This document shows, piece after piece, positions 11,946-34,600 of a stretch of DNA of 64,000 nt. Both the position numbers and the translations under genes were made by a program. Position 1 is the first letter of the stretch. Every line of letters starts with the position of its first letter. The stretch lies in assembly GCA_037179515.1 (NCBI GenBank), contig JAXCGZ010017012.1, positions 1-64,000 on the forward strand, read 5' to 3'. This stretch comes from Halocaridina rubra. Lineage: Eukaryota; Arthropoda; Malacostraca; Decapoda; Atyidae. The notes under the pieces are model-generated. The model was not told the DNA's origin. It was given only the letters and a program-made list of their open reading frames with translations, and did not search any database.

Positions 11946-11948
<3 letters not shown>

Positions 11949-12046
11949 CTTGTTCCTTTTATACGCGATTTTTTTATATGCGAAATTGCAATAACGCCCC
12001 CCAAAAATAATAGTAAAAAATTCGGAATTCGCGAATAATGCCCCAT
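11946..12046 (+). mobile_element. Element 2 end fragment
   Basis: CACCTTGTTCC, then CGAAATTGCAATAACGCCCC and GCGAATAATGCCCC, match the left end of the copy at 17376. The fragment stops near 12046 in an A-rich stretch, beyond which half of a foldback element starts. Confidence 0.6.
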
Positions 12047-12077
12047 CAAAAAAAAATAAAAATAAAAAATAAAAAAT

Positions 12078-12299
12078 TATTGTGACAATAGGTTGGACCA
12101 AAAAATGATAAAATAAAACAGCCTTTATCAGGCTGTAAAGAGAAACAGATGGAGAGTGTAATGACCTGTCAGATGTGAAGGGATTATAAAAGATGTGTAA
12201 TGAATATCCAGCTCTCTGCTGGGTTTTAATATACATCTGCATTACTCTCATGATGTCTATTCCAAAAATTCTCCTTAGATCTTATTATTATTATTACTA

Positions 12300-12361
<62 letters not shown>

Positions 12362-12399
12362 AATAATTTTCCTTTGATGATGAATGTGGAGATGATTAC

Positions 12400-12436
<37 letters not shown>

Positions 12437-12545
12437 ATCATTATTATTACGAATTTGTAATTAACCATTATTTTTACAATAAATAATGTAGTTTTGGTTG
12501 CTTGAACAAGAGTTAATTAAAGATCTCTCTCTATCTCTCGTTTCA
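12078..12545 (+). mobile_element. Left half of the foldback element
   Basis: The sequence from ATTATTGTGACAATAGG through the CAGCTCTCTGCTGGG segment, CATGATGTCTATTCC, two (ATT)n tracts and GTAGTTTTGGTTG parallels 43530-44010. The right half is missing. It includes (ATT)n at 12282-12358 and about 12401-12436, which account for the poly-isoleucine frames here. Confidence 0.65.
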
Positions 12546-12546
12546 T

Positions 12547-12876
12547 TTCACTTACATTATATAGAATATATTTATATTAAAAGGAGAATAGTCTTACAAA
12601 CAACGCATACATCAGTTACTTTACAAGCTGATGAGTCATTTGGGGCAGCAAATGATAAATATAATAATGCACTTTTAATAAAAACGTTAATGAGTTAAAA
12701 GACCGTTAAATTAATTTCCTTTCCACGAATCCTTTGTAATGTCTCTTAAACAGGAATTAGGTAGAAATTTTTCATCTTATTATGTAAATACAATTATTGC
12801 TTTAGTCTTAATCATGTTCATTACAGTGCTCATTTTAAAGGTAATAAACTAAGTTTTAATTCGTTTTTTTGTAAAG

Positions 12877-12951
<75 letters not shown>

Positions 12952-13204
12952 ATTGGATAAATTTTATTAACAAATTTGTCATTCAGAAACCAGATACAAA
13001 TTTGAAAACGGAAGGAGGATGAAAAACACGTGTTCTGAAAATATTAAGAACATAAGAATAGGGGACACTGCAACATGCTTACTGGCACACACGAGGCAGT
13101 TCCATTTTTGAATGATATTTTCAGCATGTCTAACCTATTCTATTCTACTCTACTTATTTATTCTATTTTTCTTTTTATGATTTTTCTAATAAACACTAAT
13201 CTAT
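12547..13204. other. Non-coding stretch with a (GA)35 tract
   Basis: No gene recognised. A pure GA tract spans 12881-12949. The part from about 13060 may be the 3' untranslated end of the minus-strand LINE fragment that follows. Confidence 0.5.
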
Positions 13205-13524
13205 TCATACCCACCCTACCTCTGTCATATGTCTATCTAATCTACATTTGAAGGTGTCTAAGGTATTGGCATTTATTATCCTACTAGGAATACTCTACAG
13301 TATTACCAAGCCAATTTTCACCCATTTCTCTTCTGAACCTAAATTTATCAAGATTAAATCCATTACCTATTACGAGTTCTGGTTTGATCATGAATTTTTA
13401 AAACTTTATTAATATCACCCTTGTTAATCCCTTTAAACCATTTATACACCTCAATCATATCCCCCCTAACTCTGTGCCTCTCTAGAGAATGTAGATTAAG
13501 TTTTTTTAATCTGTCATATGGTAG
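13205..13524 (-). pseudogene. CR1-type LINE, C-terminal fragment of ORF2
   Basis: The minus strand reads LPYDRLKKLNLHSLERHRVR then GDMIEVYKWFKGINKGD and IHDQTRTR, the conserved tail after the RT domain in CR1/L2-type LINEs. The same block is recognisable in LINE-B (YDERLRELDLPSLEARRVRG). The frame breaks after RTRNR, resumes as NLDKFRFRREMG, and ends FKCRLDRHMTEVGWV before a stop at 13205-13207. Upstream domains are absent, typical of 5' truncation. Confidence 0.7.
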
Positions 13525-13607
13525 ATTTAGGCATTGCATAATTTTTTTTTTCGTTTTTTAGTCTTGCTTTGGTTATTTATAATTCTTATTTTATCTTTAT
13601 ATACATT

Positions 13608-14009
13608 TGCAGATAGAGGCATGTTCTCCTGCATCCTCCTCCTCTTCTACCACATAAGTTACTTGCTCACTGCCACCATGCATGTCCCAGTGTACTGTAT
13701 AACTGATGCCCACTGCATAATAAAGTAAAGTATAGTAATGTATGTTAATTTCTAGCTGCAAAGTGAATATAAATATCTTTTGTATACTCTTAAAACTAGA
13801 TACAGGGCTTTCTGCTTTGCTATGTAGTAATAAAATATTTTTTTTTACTTATCTTATATCTTTGGCATGGTGTGTCTATGTAAGGTTTGGAATGTATCTA
13901 TGCCCTTTATCATTGTTTCCTATGGAAAATAACTCGTTTTTTCATGCGATATTCCATTTACACGACACTTCTGAGAACCTATCTAGGCGTTATTTTGAGA
14001 ACAAGGTGT
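13608..14009 (+). mobile_element. Element 2 fragment, right end
   Basis: Begins near the CATCCTCCTCCTCTTCTACC block, contains CCACCATGCATGTCCCAGTG (also near 18095), and ends GAGAACCTATC ... TTTTGAGAACAAGGTG like the copy ending at 18624. Only a few TA bases separate it from the next Tigger end. Confidence 0.6.
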
Positions 14010-14015
14010 CTATAT

Positions 14016-17287
<3,272 letters not shown>

Positions 17288-17376
<89 letters not shown>
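17288..17376. repeat. (TA)44 microsatellite
   Basis: Joins the end of array A (at ATGATTCA) to the left end of element 2. Confidence 0.97.
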
Positions 17377-17380
<4 letters not shown>

Positions 17381-18621
17381 GTTCCTTTTTTCCGCATTTA
17401 TTAAACCACGAAATTGCAATAACACCCCAAAAAAATATTAGTAAAAAAATATAAATTCGCGAATAATGCCCATGCAAAACAATTTGAAAAAAACATTTTC
17501 ATTTTAGTAAAAAATCGTCCGCCTCGGAGGCACTTTACTGCCATCCTCCTCCGCTTCTACCAATTAATGCGATTGGATATTATGAAGATTGAAAAAAAGC
17601 ATTAAGAACAAACAGCAACATATTTTCAATATAACATCGTCAGGGAAATAGCGTGTGAGGGTGCATCAGCTGATACGGAAGTAGCAAAACATTTGCCGAT
17701 AGAGGTTCATTCTCCCACATCCTACTCTTCTACCGCTGAATGCGATCAGCTGTTATGAAGAAAATTGAAAAAAAAGCATTAAGAACAAACAGCAAACATA
17801 TTTTCAATATGATATCGTCAGGGAAATAGCGTGTGAGGGTGCATCAGCTGACACGGAAGTGTGACAAAACGTGTGCATCCTCGTCCTCACCGCCACCATC
17901 AGTGTTGTCAGAATACATGAATGAGAGAAATGATAAATATAAAAAATATCCATGTAAGTTATTTCAAGTACCTTAAAGATGAAGTACATTTTTTTTTAAA
18001 TTACAGTATGTATTACCATCTTGTAATTAATATATATCTTAAAATGTACCATACATATGAAAATAAAAACATCCGCTTAATCAGGCAACCCTGGCCACCA
18101 TGCACATCCCAGTGTAAGCCTGTTGCCAAAGGCATAATAGAGTACGTTAATTTGTTTACTGTACAGTAAATCTGGATATCTTTTATACTGTACACTATTT
18201 GCATGTTAATATAAATAACTACAGGTCTTTCAGCTTTGTTATGTACTTATAAAATATGTTTCACTTATCTTATATCTTTGGTATAGTGTGTCTGGCCGCC
18301 ATGCACGTTCAAGGGTACGCCTGTTGCCAATGGCATAATAGAGTGCATTAATTTGTTTACTGTACAGTAAATCTGTATATCTTTTATACTGCACACAATT
18401 TGCATGTTAATATAAATAACTACAGGTCTTTCTGCATTGTTATGTACTTATAAAATATGTTTTACTTACTTATATCTTTGGGAAAGTGTGTCTATGGACG
18501 GTTGTGCAAAGAGCTATGCCTTTTATCATTGTTTCCAATGGAAAATGACTCGTCTTTTCATGCAATTTTCCATTTACCCGTGACGTCTGAGAACCTATCT
18601 CCATGTTATTTTGAGAACTAG

Positions 18622-18624
<3 letters not shown>
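17376..18624. mobile_element. Element 2, second complete copy
   Basis: Starts ACCTTGTTCC and ends GAGAACTAGGTG, in opposite orientation to the copy at 110-1494. It carries two copies of the 178-bp ATCAGCTGAT repeat (about 17520-17890) and two copies of a roughly 200-bp unit (CACCATGCACATCCCAG at about 18097 and CGCCATGCACGTTCAAG at about 18297). TA tracts border both ends. No coding capacity seen. Confidence 0.6.

Positions 18625-18703
<79 letters not shown>
18625..18703. repeat. (TA)39 microsatellite
   Basis: Joins the right end of element 2 to the left terminal repeat of the large Tigger element. Confidence 0.97.
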
Positions 18704-25506
<6,803 letters not shown>

Positions 25507-25510
25507 TTAA

Positions 25511-26572
25511 CTGCGAGTATGACATATTTGCCAAACTAATACTTTCATAATTCCCTCTAGTGAAAATGAAGAGGAAATTGATATTTGACATTTGAAGTCA
25601 AGATGCCACACAAAGAGTCAATGTTTTAAGCAGCAGAGAAGGTACTTGAATGATTCAGTAGCCAGTTAGATATCAAGACAGGTGGTACAACATTTTTTCT
25701 CTTAGGTGTGGCAGCCACACCCCTGCATTGAGGTGTAATTAATTTTGTTGAAAGCTTGCAAGGAAAGGGTTAAGACTGTCTGTTTCATATTTCAATAACT
25801 TGTAAGATTTAAACAAAAAACTTGAACCCTTACCTCCGTGTACATTGCCACGTAGCCAGAGCTAAAGCCTACAATAACGCACGTCCAATCCGGTCCTCCG
25901 GCACTGCTTTGTTTTTGTGAAACTAAAGGCAGACATAATATTGCCCTAATTTCATCACTGTAGGGGATAGAGAAATGTTGTTATAACGCCATTATGTAAA
26001 TAAATGCAATTGGATAATGATATGAATTGCTTTTTGAAATGAAAAGCCATTTCAAACTGAGCTCAGTATGATGACCATAACTATAAGTATTTAGATAAGA
26101 GGGCTCCAACATTCCCTGACCATCCTAGTCTCCTTCACAGTAGCTTTGTGGCAAGATGAAGTTCAGCCAACCTATCACTACCCCATCCCATTCAGTCAAG
26201 TCTTACAAAACAAAGGGAAAACAGGAAGTAGAATTCAGTTCTGTCTCACCTTCTTCCTTCACTACTCCCATTCCAACGTCCAACTAGGATCGAACATCCT
26301 GACTAAGCTCCTCCATAGTCCTTGTTTTGCATTTTTTTTTCTCACCACTACAACTGACATGTGCAAATAACTCGAAAAAACGCCTATTACCCAAAATCGG
26401 GTTCGATCCTGAGACTTTTGAGAACATAACTTCTGAAGTCTAACTTACTACTACTGAACAACGGCCAACAGCTAAAACAAAGAATAGCTCGTAATCTTGA
26501 AAGAGATCACAGAAAACTCTGCATGTTAGGCACAAATATTTAAATGTGTTAAGCAGATTTAATCCAAATATA
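25511..26572. other. Non-coding stretch with a degenerate tRNA-like sequence
   Basis: No gene recognised. On the minus strand at about 26385-26470, GGATCGAACCC resembles a B box and GTTCAGTAGTAGTAAGT a weak A box. Related sequences occur on the minus strand at about 29115-29195 and on the plus strand at 29318-29400, suggesting an old tRNA-derived repeat. Confidence 0.35.
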
Positions 26573-29016
26573 CAGGGGATCCTCGACCTACGTCGCAGTT
26601 CCATTCCTCAACACGCATCGTAACCTGATTTTCCACGTAAGTTAGAACACACCTAAATAAGCACCTACATCACACACATATGCTAATGCAGTAGTAAAGT
26701 TCATATTTTAAAACTTAGAAACAACATTTTTATGACATATGAAAACATAACTAGGACTAAAAAAGAGAACAATTCCTTATATATATACCGTATATTCCTT
26801 ACCTTTACGCCTGTGGTTGGCTTGCACACTAAAAGGGGTGTTGCAAGGGAGGAAGAGACAGGCTTACTTGGAGGAGGAAGCTGGAGAGGCAGGTGAGTAT
26901 GCAGAGGAAGAATTTGCAGCAGGTTCTGGAGATACTGGGGCAGGTGAGTCTGGAGTGGTAGCTGAGTTACAGGGTACAGGATATGTTGGTGGGGGCTCTA
27001 CCTTCTTGAAGAAATGTTTCAGGAGAGCCTAGAAGGATGCCCTTTTCTTCTCCTTCCAAATTTCCTTGTAACACCGCAGGCAATCCATGACCCCTCTGGC
27101 AACATTAGTGTACCAGGGAGTATTAGGGTCCTCAGCCACAAACTTTGCCAACCCTTCCCTTATCAGGGCAAAATCTTCTTCCAAGCCCTTGTTTGCAAAT
27201 CTCTTGGGCTCTGGGGTTGGCATTTCTTACTCCTCTTCATCATCTACTTCTACAGTAGAATGAGCCTCAGCATATAATTCCTCACCATGAGATTCTAGCA
27301 GCTCTGTTACATCATCAACCTCTAACTCCAACTTAAACTCCTTACTCAGGGCAACAATATTCTTGGTGACAGCCTAATCTGTCTCCTCAAACCATGGATG
27401 TTATTCACAACCTGGGGAAACAGTTTCTTCCATACGCAATTCAAGTTCGTCAGCTAAATTTCCTCCCAAGATTCAGCAATGCTCTTGGCAGCTTGAAGAA
27501 TGTTGTAAAACTTCCAAACTTCCTTGAATGTCAAGTTCTTGTCATTTTCAGTTGAACTGAGAACCATAGTAATTGTCCATCGGAAGTAGTAGGCCTTGAA
27601 AGAGGAATTGACACCCTGATCCATTGGCTGTAACAATACAGTGGTAGTAGGTGGAAGGTAAAACAACTTGATATTAGGATGAAAGTCATCCAATTGGGGC
27701 AGGGCGGCCAGGGGCACTGTTCAAAACTAGCAACACATTAAAGGACATACCCTTGGAAGCACAGTAATGCTCCATTTCTAGAACAAAATAGTTGCTGAAC
27801 CAGTCCTCAAAACTCTGAAGGGTTACTCAAGCCTTCTTATTCGGCTTCCAGATGACAGTCAGCTGTCCCTTCCAAATGTCCTTGAAACCCCCTTGGATTT
27901 TCTGCCAAGTACACCAACAAAGGCTTCAGCTTGAAGTCCCCAGCAGCATTAGCCCTGCAGTCTTCTCTTCCTTGGAGATGTATGTACGACTAGGCATACA
28001 CTTCAAGAACAAACCAGACTCATAAACATTATACACCTGCTCAGCACAGTAACCTCTCTCTCCCTAATTATCTCAGCCAACACACTAGGAAAATCACTTG
28101 CTGCTTTCTCATCACCACTGACAGCTTCAACTTGCACCTTAAGGTTATGCAAATTAGCACCAGCCATGAACCACATAAACCAACCCCTACTGGCCACAAG
28201 CTCTTCACTTTCACTCCCTTACCCATTTTCCCTTTTCATGGACTTAATCTTTTAGATTTCTCTTGAGTTAACATAAGGCTCACTTGGAAATGCTGTTGAT
28301 GCTGATCATCCAGCCAAAGCACTAATAACCTTTCCATTTCAATCCTTAGGCTGCTATGCTGGTTAGTAATCACAGGGGACACCATAAGAGCAGAAGATTT
28401 CCCATGTTCAAAGATGTGATCTCTATCCTTGATATTGTCGCCACAGCCGAACGGCTTAACCCCAATGTTGGTGGCAGGGTCTCCCATTTCCGAGCATTTC
28501 ACTATCACTATTTCCACATCGAAGAACTGCCATCAGACGAATCTATTATATGCTTGGAAGACATAATACAGGCCAAAAATTACCTAAAAAACAAGCGAAA
28601 CAATCCGAAGAGCAAATAAGCACACTAACAAAATGGTGCACGGGCAGGAACAGAGCAACACACCTTCCACAGTTTAATGCTGCGTGACAACATATTCTTC
28701 CACCAAGCTCAACAAACTGTTCCATGAATGAAGTTTGTATTTACGACTATTTACATGTACTGTATTTGGTAAGCTTGTATATAATTCAAACTGGTCCTTC
28801 ACTAAACCAAATACATAAACATATAAATAAAAACACAACAATGCCATTTAATGACAAATTCTTCCGCCATGCTCAACAAACTGATCCAAACACGAATTTT
28901 ATGTTTACAACGCAAACCACATAAGTCGAAAAAAGGATTAAATAATAATTTATGGGAGATTCATAGTAACCACGAAACATCGCAAGTCGAGGACATTATA
29001 AACCGAGGACCCCTTG
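26573..29016 (-). mobile_element. Tigger element B, complete length (2.44 kb)
   Basis: The left end is TA|CAGGGGATCCTCGA; the right end, reversed, is TA|CAAGGGGTCCTCGG, so the ends are inverted and both TA duplications are present. The length matches classic Tigger elements (about 2.4 kb). It is a different, older family from element A: the ends and the protein differ. The interior holds one degraded transposase on the minus strand. Confidence 0.8.
26864..28564 (-). pseudogene. Tigger transposase B, inactive
   Basis: Starts MSSKHIIDSSDGSSSMWK at 28564, followed by a stop. The HTH region reads VKCSEMGDPATNIG, then EMERLLVLWLDDQHQQH (CENP-B second domain) and NLHNLKVQVEAVSGDEKAAS. The first catalytic motif is YNVYESGLFLKCMPS, with Tyr where Asp is expected; the second is VLNSAPG, Asn for Asp; the third, QPMDQGV, is intact. 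The C-terminal part reads NTPWYTNVARGVMDCLRCYKE, a stop at 27029-27031, then a serine/proline tail ending at 26864. Two of three catalytic acids are lost, besides several frame breaks. Confidence 0.8.
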
Positions 29017-29317
29017 TACTGGCCTTTCGTTGCATATCCTTTAAGACTACTACCTCGTTTTTACTGAATTTCTATATATTCCAGCTCCTTGACATGCAAT
29101 AATATTCATTAATAATTAACATATATCGCCCCACACTGGATTCGACCCTGAAACTTTTGAGGATGTGTTATTACTCTTTGAATGTTGTATTGTATATATA
29201 ACTCAATTAATGCAACAGTCGTACACTTACAGGTGAGTAGGGTCTTAAATATATGTGCAAATAATGCATTATTCTTTGAACTATTCACTGTTACGAGATA
29301 TACTCTTACCTTTATCT

Positions 29318-29400
29318 ATGAGTATTAGCTCAGTGGTAAAAGCGAACTTAAAATTTAGATTTTTCAAAGTCTCAGAGTCAAATCCCGTTTGTGGTAATAT
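29318..29400 (+). tRNA. Degenerate tRNA-like sequence
   Basis: TTAGCTCAGTGGTAAAAGCG resembles a tRNA D arm with A box, and GAGTCAAATCCCG, about 40 bp on, a T arm with B box. The anticodon region (AACTTAAAATTTAGA) does not fold cleanly. Most likely an old tRNA-derived repeat rather than a gene. Confidence 0.3.
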
Positions 29401-29460
29401 AGTGTTTATTGCTTATAAGTATTATTAGTTGTTAAAATGATTTCTTGATAAACATTAAAC

Positions 29461-29740
29461 AGTTACTGAACGTCAAATGTAGATACAGTATTAGTCAGGA
29501 CAAGCATATAAGATTTTCCCCAATTATAATGTCTCAGTCGAAGTTATTTATTTTGGTATAAAGGATGTCTGGGTGTTGTCCAAAGTATAGGAACCCTGAC
29601 AGTTACTGAACGTCAAATGTAGATACAGTATTAGTCAGGACAAGCATATATAATTTTCCCCAATAATAATGTCTCAGTCGAAGTTATTTATTAAGGTATA
29701 AAGGATGTCTGGGTGTTGTCCAAAGTATAGGAACCCTGAC
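29461..29740. repeat. 140-bp tandem duplication, two copies
   Basis: AGTTACTGAACGTCAAATG starts at 29461 and again at 29601; GGAACCCTGAC ends each unit. Only a few bases differ, so the duplication is recent. No coding content. Confidence 0.9.
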
Positions 29741-30599
29741 TTACACACAGATGGAAACTTTTAGATTACAATAATATTTAAAAGTTTATATACTATAGTT
29801 GTATCTAAGGACTTCATATTTTAGTCATTTTTAATAAGAATAAAATTTTTAAAAAAAGTTTCTGTTCTTTTTCTAATATTTTACGAGCATTTCATTTACT
29901 GAAGTAAATTCTTTCTTACATTCCAATGTGCAAGAAACAGATATTCAAATGATACTTTCATTGTCACTAAACTCTAAATATCAAAACTCTCGTACATATT
30001 ATTACATTAAATACAAGTTATTCAACTTTACTAATGTGTTTTTTCATGATATTTAGCATATAAATATACCTGTTTGCCAAAAATTTTGAAAAATGCAAGA
30101 ACACACAAAAAGTAAGAATATGCAAAAAAAATTTAAAAATGCGAGAATACACACAAAAAGTAAGAATATACAAAAAACTGAAAAAAGAATGGAAAAACGG
30201 GGGGAAAACTCGAAAAAACACACCTAGGGCTGAATCCAACAGTACCCCTCCAGGTATTTACCAATCGCATTTTACCAACTTCGTCACCAAAGCTTTCCCA
30301 CCGATCTGAAAAAAAACTTGATAATAACACAAAGAACACAATTAATACATGTCACTTGAATTTTTAAACTTGACAAAATAAAAAAAATACATTAGCCTAC
30401 AGTACTCCAAAAATAATTAAATACCTGCATGGCAGCCATACATTACTACTACGTGCGTGAGACGGCACTGTTTACAAGACGTGAGCTCTCCAATATTTAG
30501 GAGTAAACAAGAGACCGTGACCTGCTACGAACGTTAAATCACACAAGCAAGGTATCTAAGACCACAGTGACTCTCTAAAGGGTACTGCAGGAGTTGTGA
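29741..30599. other. Intergenic stretch, no gene seen
   Basis: AT-rich. A short imperfect duplication (AAAAAGTAAGAATATRC units) lies at 30088-30178. No recognisable protein or RNA. The 5' boundary of LINE-A lies somewhere near the right edge. Confidence 0.4.
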
Positions 30600-30710
30600 G
30601 TAGTGCTGAACTTGATTTTTTTTGAAGTGAAATATTTGAAAGATTTGAATCCCTACTCTACATCCCCTCTTGACCCGTTGGCTGACTTCTGCACATGCGC
30701 ACTGGTGTTG

Positions 30711-30718
30711 TGACGTCA
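30711..30718. promoter_or_regulatory. CRE-like TGACGTCA in the LINE-A 5' region
   Basis: A perfect TGACGTCA palindrome 37 bp before the ORF1 ATG, preceded at about 30691 by GCACATGCGCAC, close to the NRF-1 motif. They may be part of the internal promoter that full-length LINEs need. This is inference from motif and position only. Confidence 0.35.
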
Positions 30719-30754
30719 CTGAGCTTCCACCGCAGCCCTGCTTAACTAACAACA

Positions 30755-31487
30755 ATGGATCCAACTGTTATTACCAAACTGTTGGAATCTCAACAAAATG
30801 CTTATAAGAATGCTATGGAGGTAATGGTGAAACAGTGACAGGATAAAATCACTTGAATCCACTGTTTCCGACCTGACGACAAGCCTGGAGTTCAGCCAGA
30901 GAGAAATTAATGACCTCAAATCAACTATTAAAATTCATGAGAAAGATAAGAGTAACGACAAAGAAACAATCGATAATCTCTCTCAACAAATAAATTCTGC
31001 AAACCAACAAATAACCACCTTAGAAGAACGCTTGAATTACCAAGAAGACTATTCCAGAAGAAACAACATCCGATTAAGCGGTGTAGAGGAAAGACGCGAT
31101 GGGGAGACCTGGGAGCAAACAACGACGATGGTATCAGCCCTGACAGCCGATAAATTACAGCTAGAAGGCATGACGTTGGAGAGGGCGCACAGGATGGGAC
31201 CACTTCGTGATGACAAACCTCGCACCAAAGTGGCTCGTTTCTCCAACTACTATGACAGAGAGACGGTCATGCGAAATGCCAAAAAGTTGAAAGGCACCAA
31301 GATCTACATTAATGATGACCTGTGTGCCGCATCACAGGCAATAAAATCTGCACAGATGCCACAACTAAAAAAGGCTAGATCAGAAGGGAAAATTGCCTTT
31401 TTTAAACATACGAATCTCATCGTGAAAGAACGATATAACTCCGAGAGAGTGGCTGATGCTGTGGGTGCGGTGGGTGGCGTGGATTAG
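30755..31487 (+). pseudogene. LINE-A ORF1 protein, one frameshift
   Basis: Starts MDPTVITKLLESQQNAYKNA. The frame meets TGA at 30836; skipping one base it continues DRIKSLESTVSDLTTSLEFS, a coiled coil of about 70 residues. Next comes NYQEDYSRRNNIRLSGVEE, the junction into an RRM-like domain as in L1-type ORF1 proteins, with LERAHRMGP and the RTKVARFSNYYDRETVM core. It ends AVGAVGGVD at 31487. Such proteins bind and chaperone the LINE RNA. One inserted base near 30834 is the only break I see. Confidence 0.75.
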
Positions 31488-31681
31488 GAGTTGACCAGGA
31501 TCGGTGGTGCGGGAGTGGGGGGGAGAGTGATATGTCATCACCCGCACCCTCTCCTGCCGTGTCTCCCGCCACGGGAGCAATGAAACGCTCCCACCCTAAA
31601 CCAGTAAATGGCCAGAAGTACCCTGTAAGATTTGGTAGAAGTAAATAGTAATGTAAAAGTAGCATAATTTATTTCTTCACC

Positions 31682-34600
31682 ATGGCTGTAAATAGATACC
31701 TCCCATACAATTCCATTAGTGATAATGAACTAATAAGGCTAACAAACAACGACAAAGTATTTCCCAATTATTTATGTATCAATGAGCTTGATAAGATGGT
31801 ATTTAACCCACTTGATCTTGAAAATGAAATAGATTTGTTTTTGAATAATATGAGAAGTGCAACCAACACTTTTTCAATTTATATATACTTAAATGAACTG
31901 TATTCAGATTTAAATAAATCTAATGCATTTTGTGCATGAACATTAGAAGTCTTGCAAATAATCTTCAAATATTTGTTGATCAATGTTTAGCAGAAAATAA
32001 TATATGTGATGTAATGGGTTTTTCGGAGACTAGGTTGGATAATGATATTGAATCATTGTATAATATAACAGGGTACAATATGTTCACTCAGAACAGAGAC
32101 AGGAAAGGTGGAGGTGTATGTATGTATGTAGCTAATAAGTATAGCTCGAGTGTTATAAAGGAGTGCAGTTTGATGGAACGATTCATTGAATGTGTTAGTG
32201 TACAGGTACATAACGGTAAGGAAAATTGCTTCTTTGCATCTGTATATAGACCACCAAAGAGGAACATGCCTGAGTTCCTTGAAGCTTTACTGAAAGTACT
32301 TGATTTTGCCATAAGAAAAAAGTACAAAACTATTTATTTATTCGGTGATTGGAATTTAGATTTGTTCAAAATAAATGATCAAAGAGTAGCTGACTTTATA
32401 AACTTAATGTATTCACGTGGCTGCTTTCCAATAACTACTAAGCCTCCGAGTAACTGAAAATAGTGCATCTCTAATCGATCATATCTGGACCACAAATCTT
32501 GAAGACAACATAAGTAATTACATAGTGTACACAGACATAACAGATCATTTCGCACTATACTCCCTGTTTAAAAAAGAAGAACATAAATTTGATGCATGTG
32601 TAGAAAAGACATTACTCTGATGATAACATAGCTAAATTTACTAGAGATATATCACATGAAAAATGGCAACATATCATAGACCTAAATAATGCAAATGAAG
32701 CTTTTAATAAATTTCACTGTACAATTACAGATAAATTCCTAGACTGCTTTCCTCTAAGAAAATCGACTGTAAATAATAAAAACAACAGATGCCCACACAT
32801 AACTGCAGAATTGAAAAATAGTATCAAAGAAAAACACCGATTAGAAAGGCTTGCATTAAAATGGCCTTTGTATTTTGGAACCAGATATAAAGCTTACAGG
32901 AACAAATTAGTAACACTACTCCGAGCTGCAAAAAATAGATATTTTCAGGTTAAGCTGAAGAAGGAACAAGGAAACAGCAAGTCCACCTGGAATACAATAA
33001 ACAGCCTTATGGGACAAAAACATATTAATCATTCAAAGGAAATCAAATTAAAAAACGATAATGACCACACTGCTAACATCTTTAACAATCATTTCTTAAC
33101 TATAGCACAACCAACACAGGAACAACAAAATGTTCAACAAAACTCACACCGACAGTTTCTTAATAATCCACCAGACTTTTCGTTTTAATTGTATCCTGTA
33201 ACAAGGGAGGAAGTCACTAAATATATAAAAACCTTAAAACCAAATACAGCGTCGGGATATGATGAAATTCCATCAAAACTACTCCAGGTCACTGCCCATT
33301 ACATTGGTACCCCACTTACCCACATAATCAATCTATGTTTTCAGCAAGGATGTTTTCCAGACAAACTAAAAAGTGTGAAAGTAATACCTATATTTAAGTC
33401 AGGCACTGTGGATGATGAAAATAACTATAGACCTATATCAATCTTACCGTCCTTAAGTAAAGTGTTTGAAAAAGCGATTGTTCACAGACTTAAAGAATTC
33501 CTTGAAAAGTTCAACCTATTATCAAAAAATCAATACGGATTCCGTAATAATAAGACCACTGAAAAAGCAATAATGAACTTTAAAAGTGATGTTTATCAAA
33601 ATTTGGAAAATAAAAACTTTGTTGCAGGGGTTTTCCTAGACTTGTCCAAAGCATTTGACTCATTAGACCATGATATACTAACAGAAAAACTAACTTGTGT
33701 GGGTATTAGGGGAACACCATTACAGTTATTTAAGAGCTACTTGAAAAATAGAAAACAAGCCGTATATTGTAATGGGAAAGCATCTTTGATGCAAACTATT
33801 GAGAGGGGAGTACCACAGGGATCAATACTGGGCCCATTGTTATTTTCAGTTTATATAAATGATATTTCCAATGCTAGAAATAAATTCAAATATATTCTTT
33901 ATGCAGATGACACCAACCTTCTCTTGCATGATAATAACCTTGACCACCTGCATTCTGTTTTAAATAGTGAACTAGAAAAAATTAACAACTGGGTCTCTGT
34001 TAATAAATTAAAGCTAAATGTTTCCAAAACTGACTATATCTTATTTCAAAATAGATCTGTAGTACACAATATTGGTCAAGTTAATATGAATGGGTATGAA
34101 GTTAAAAGAGTTGCTTGTAAGAAATTTTTGGGAGTAATTATTGATGAAAATTTAAGTTGGAAATATCATATTCAATCTGTCTGCTCAAAACTGTCCAAGA
34201 CGTGTGGAATTTTTTATAAGATTCGTCATAACCTGACAAATGAGGCCTTAAAAAGCATATACTATTCCCTGTGTTATCCTCATATTATATACTGTTTGTC
34301 CATCTGGGGTTGTACTTGGCCGTCAATTGTAAGGGATGTATTTGTAACTCAGAAAAGACTGATCAGAACTATTACATAGAGTGGAAAATATGACTCAACT
34401 TCCTCTTTATTCAAGGAGCTAAACTTGCTTAAATTTAATTACTTGATACAATATTTCTGTCTTATTATTATACAAAGTGATGTTAATGATAACAGAAAAT
34501 TATTTAGATTTATTCAACACAACCATGGAACCAGAGGTAATAATATAAATTTGATGTGTTCACAGCCGAGAACAACCTTGTAAAAATTTTCTATTCACTG

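Noticed and set aside
12226..12468. Poly-isoleucine ORF (also 44152-44334, 35077-35271)
   Set aside because: Translation of (ATT)n or (AAT)n trinucleotide tracts in the foldback element and elsewhere.
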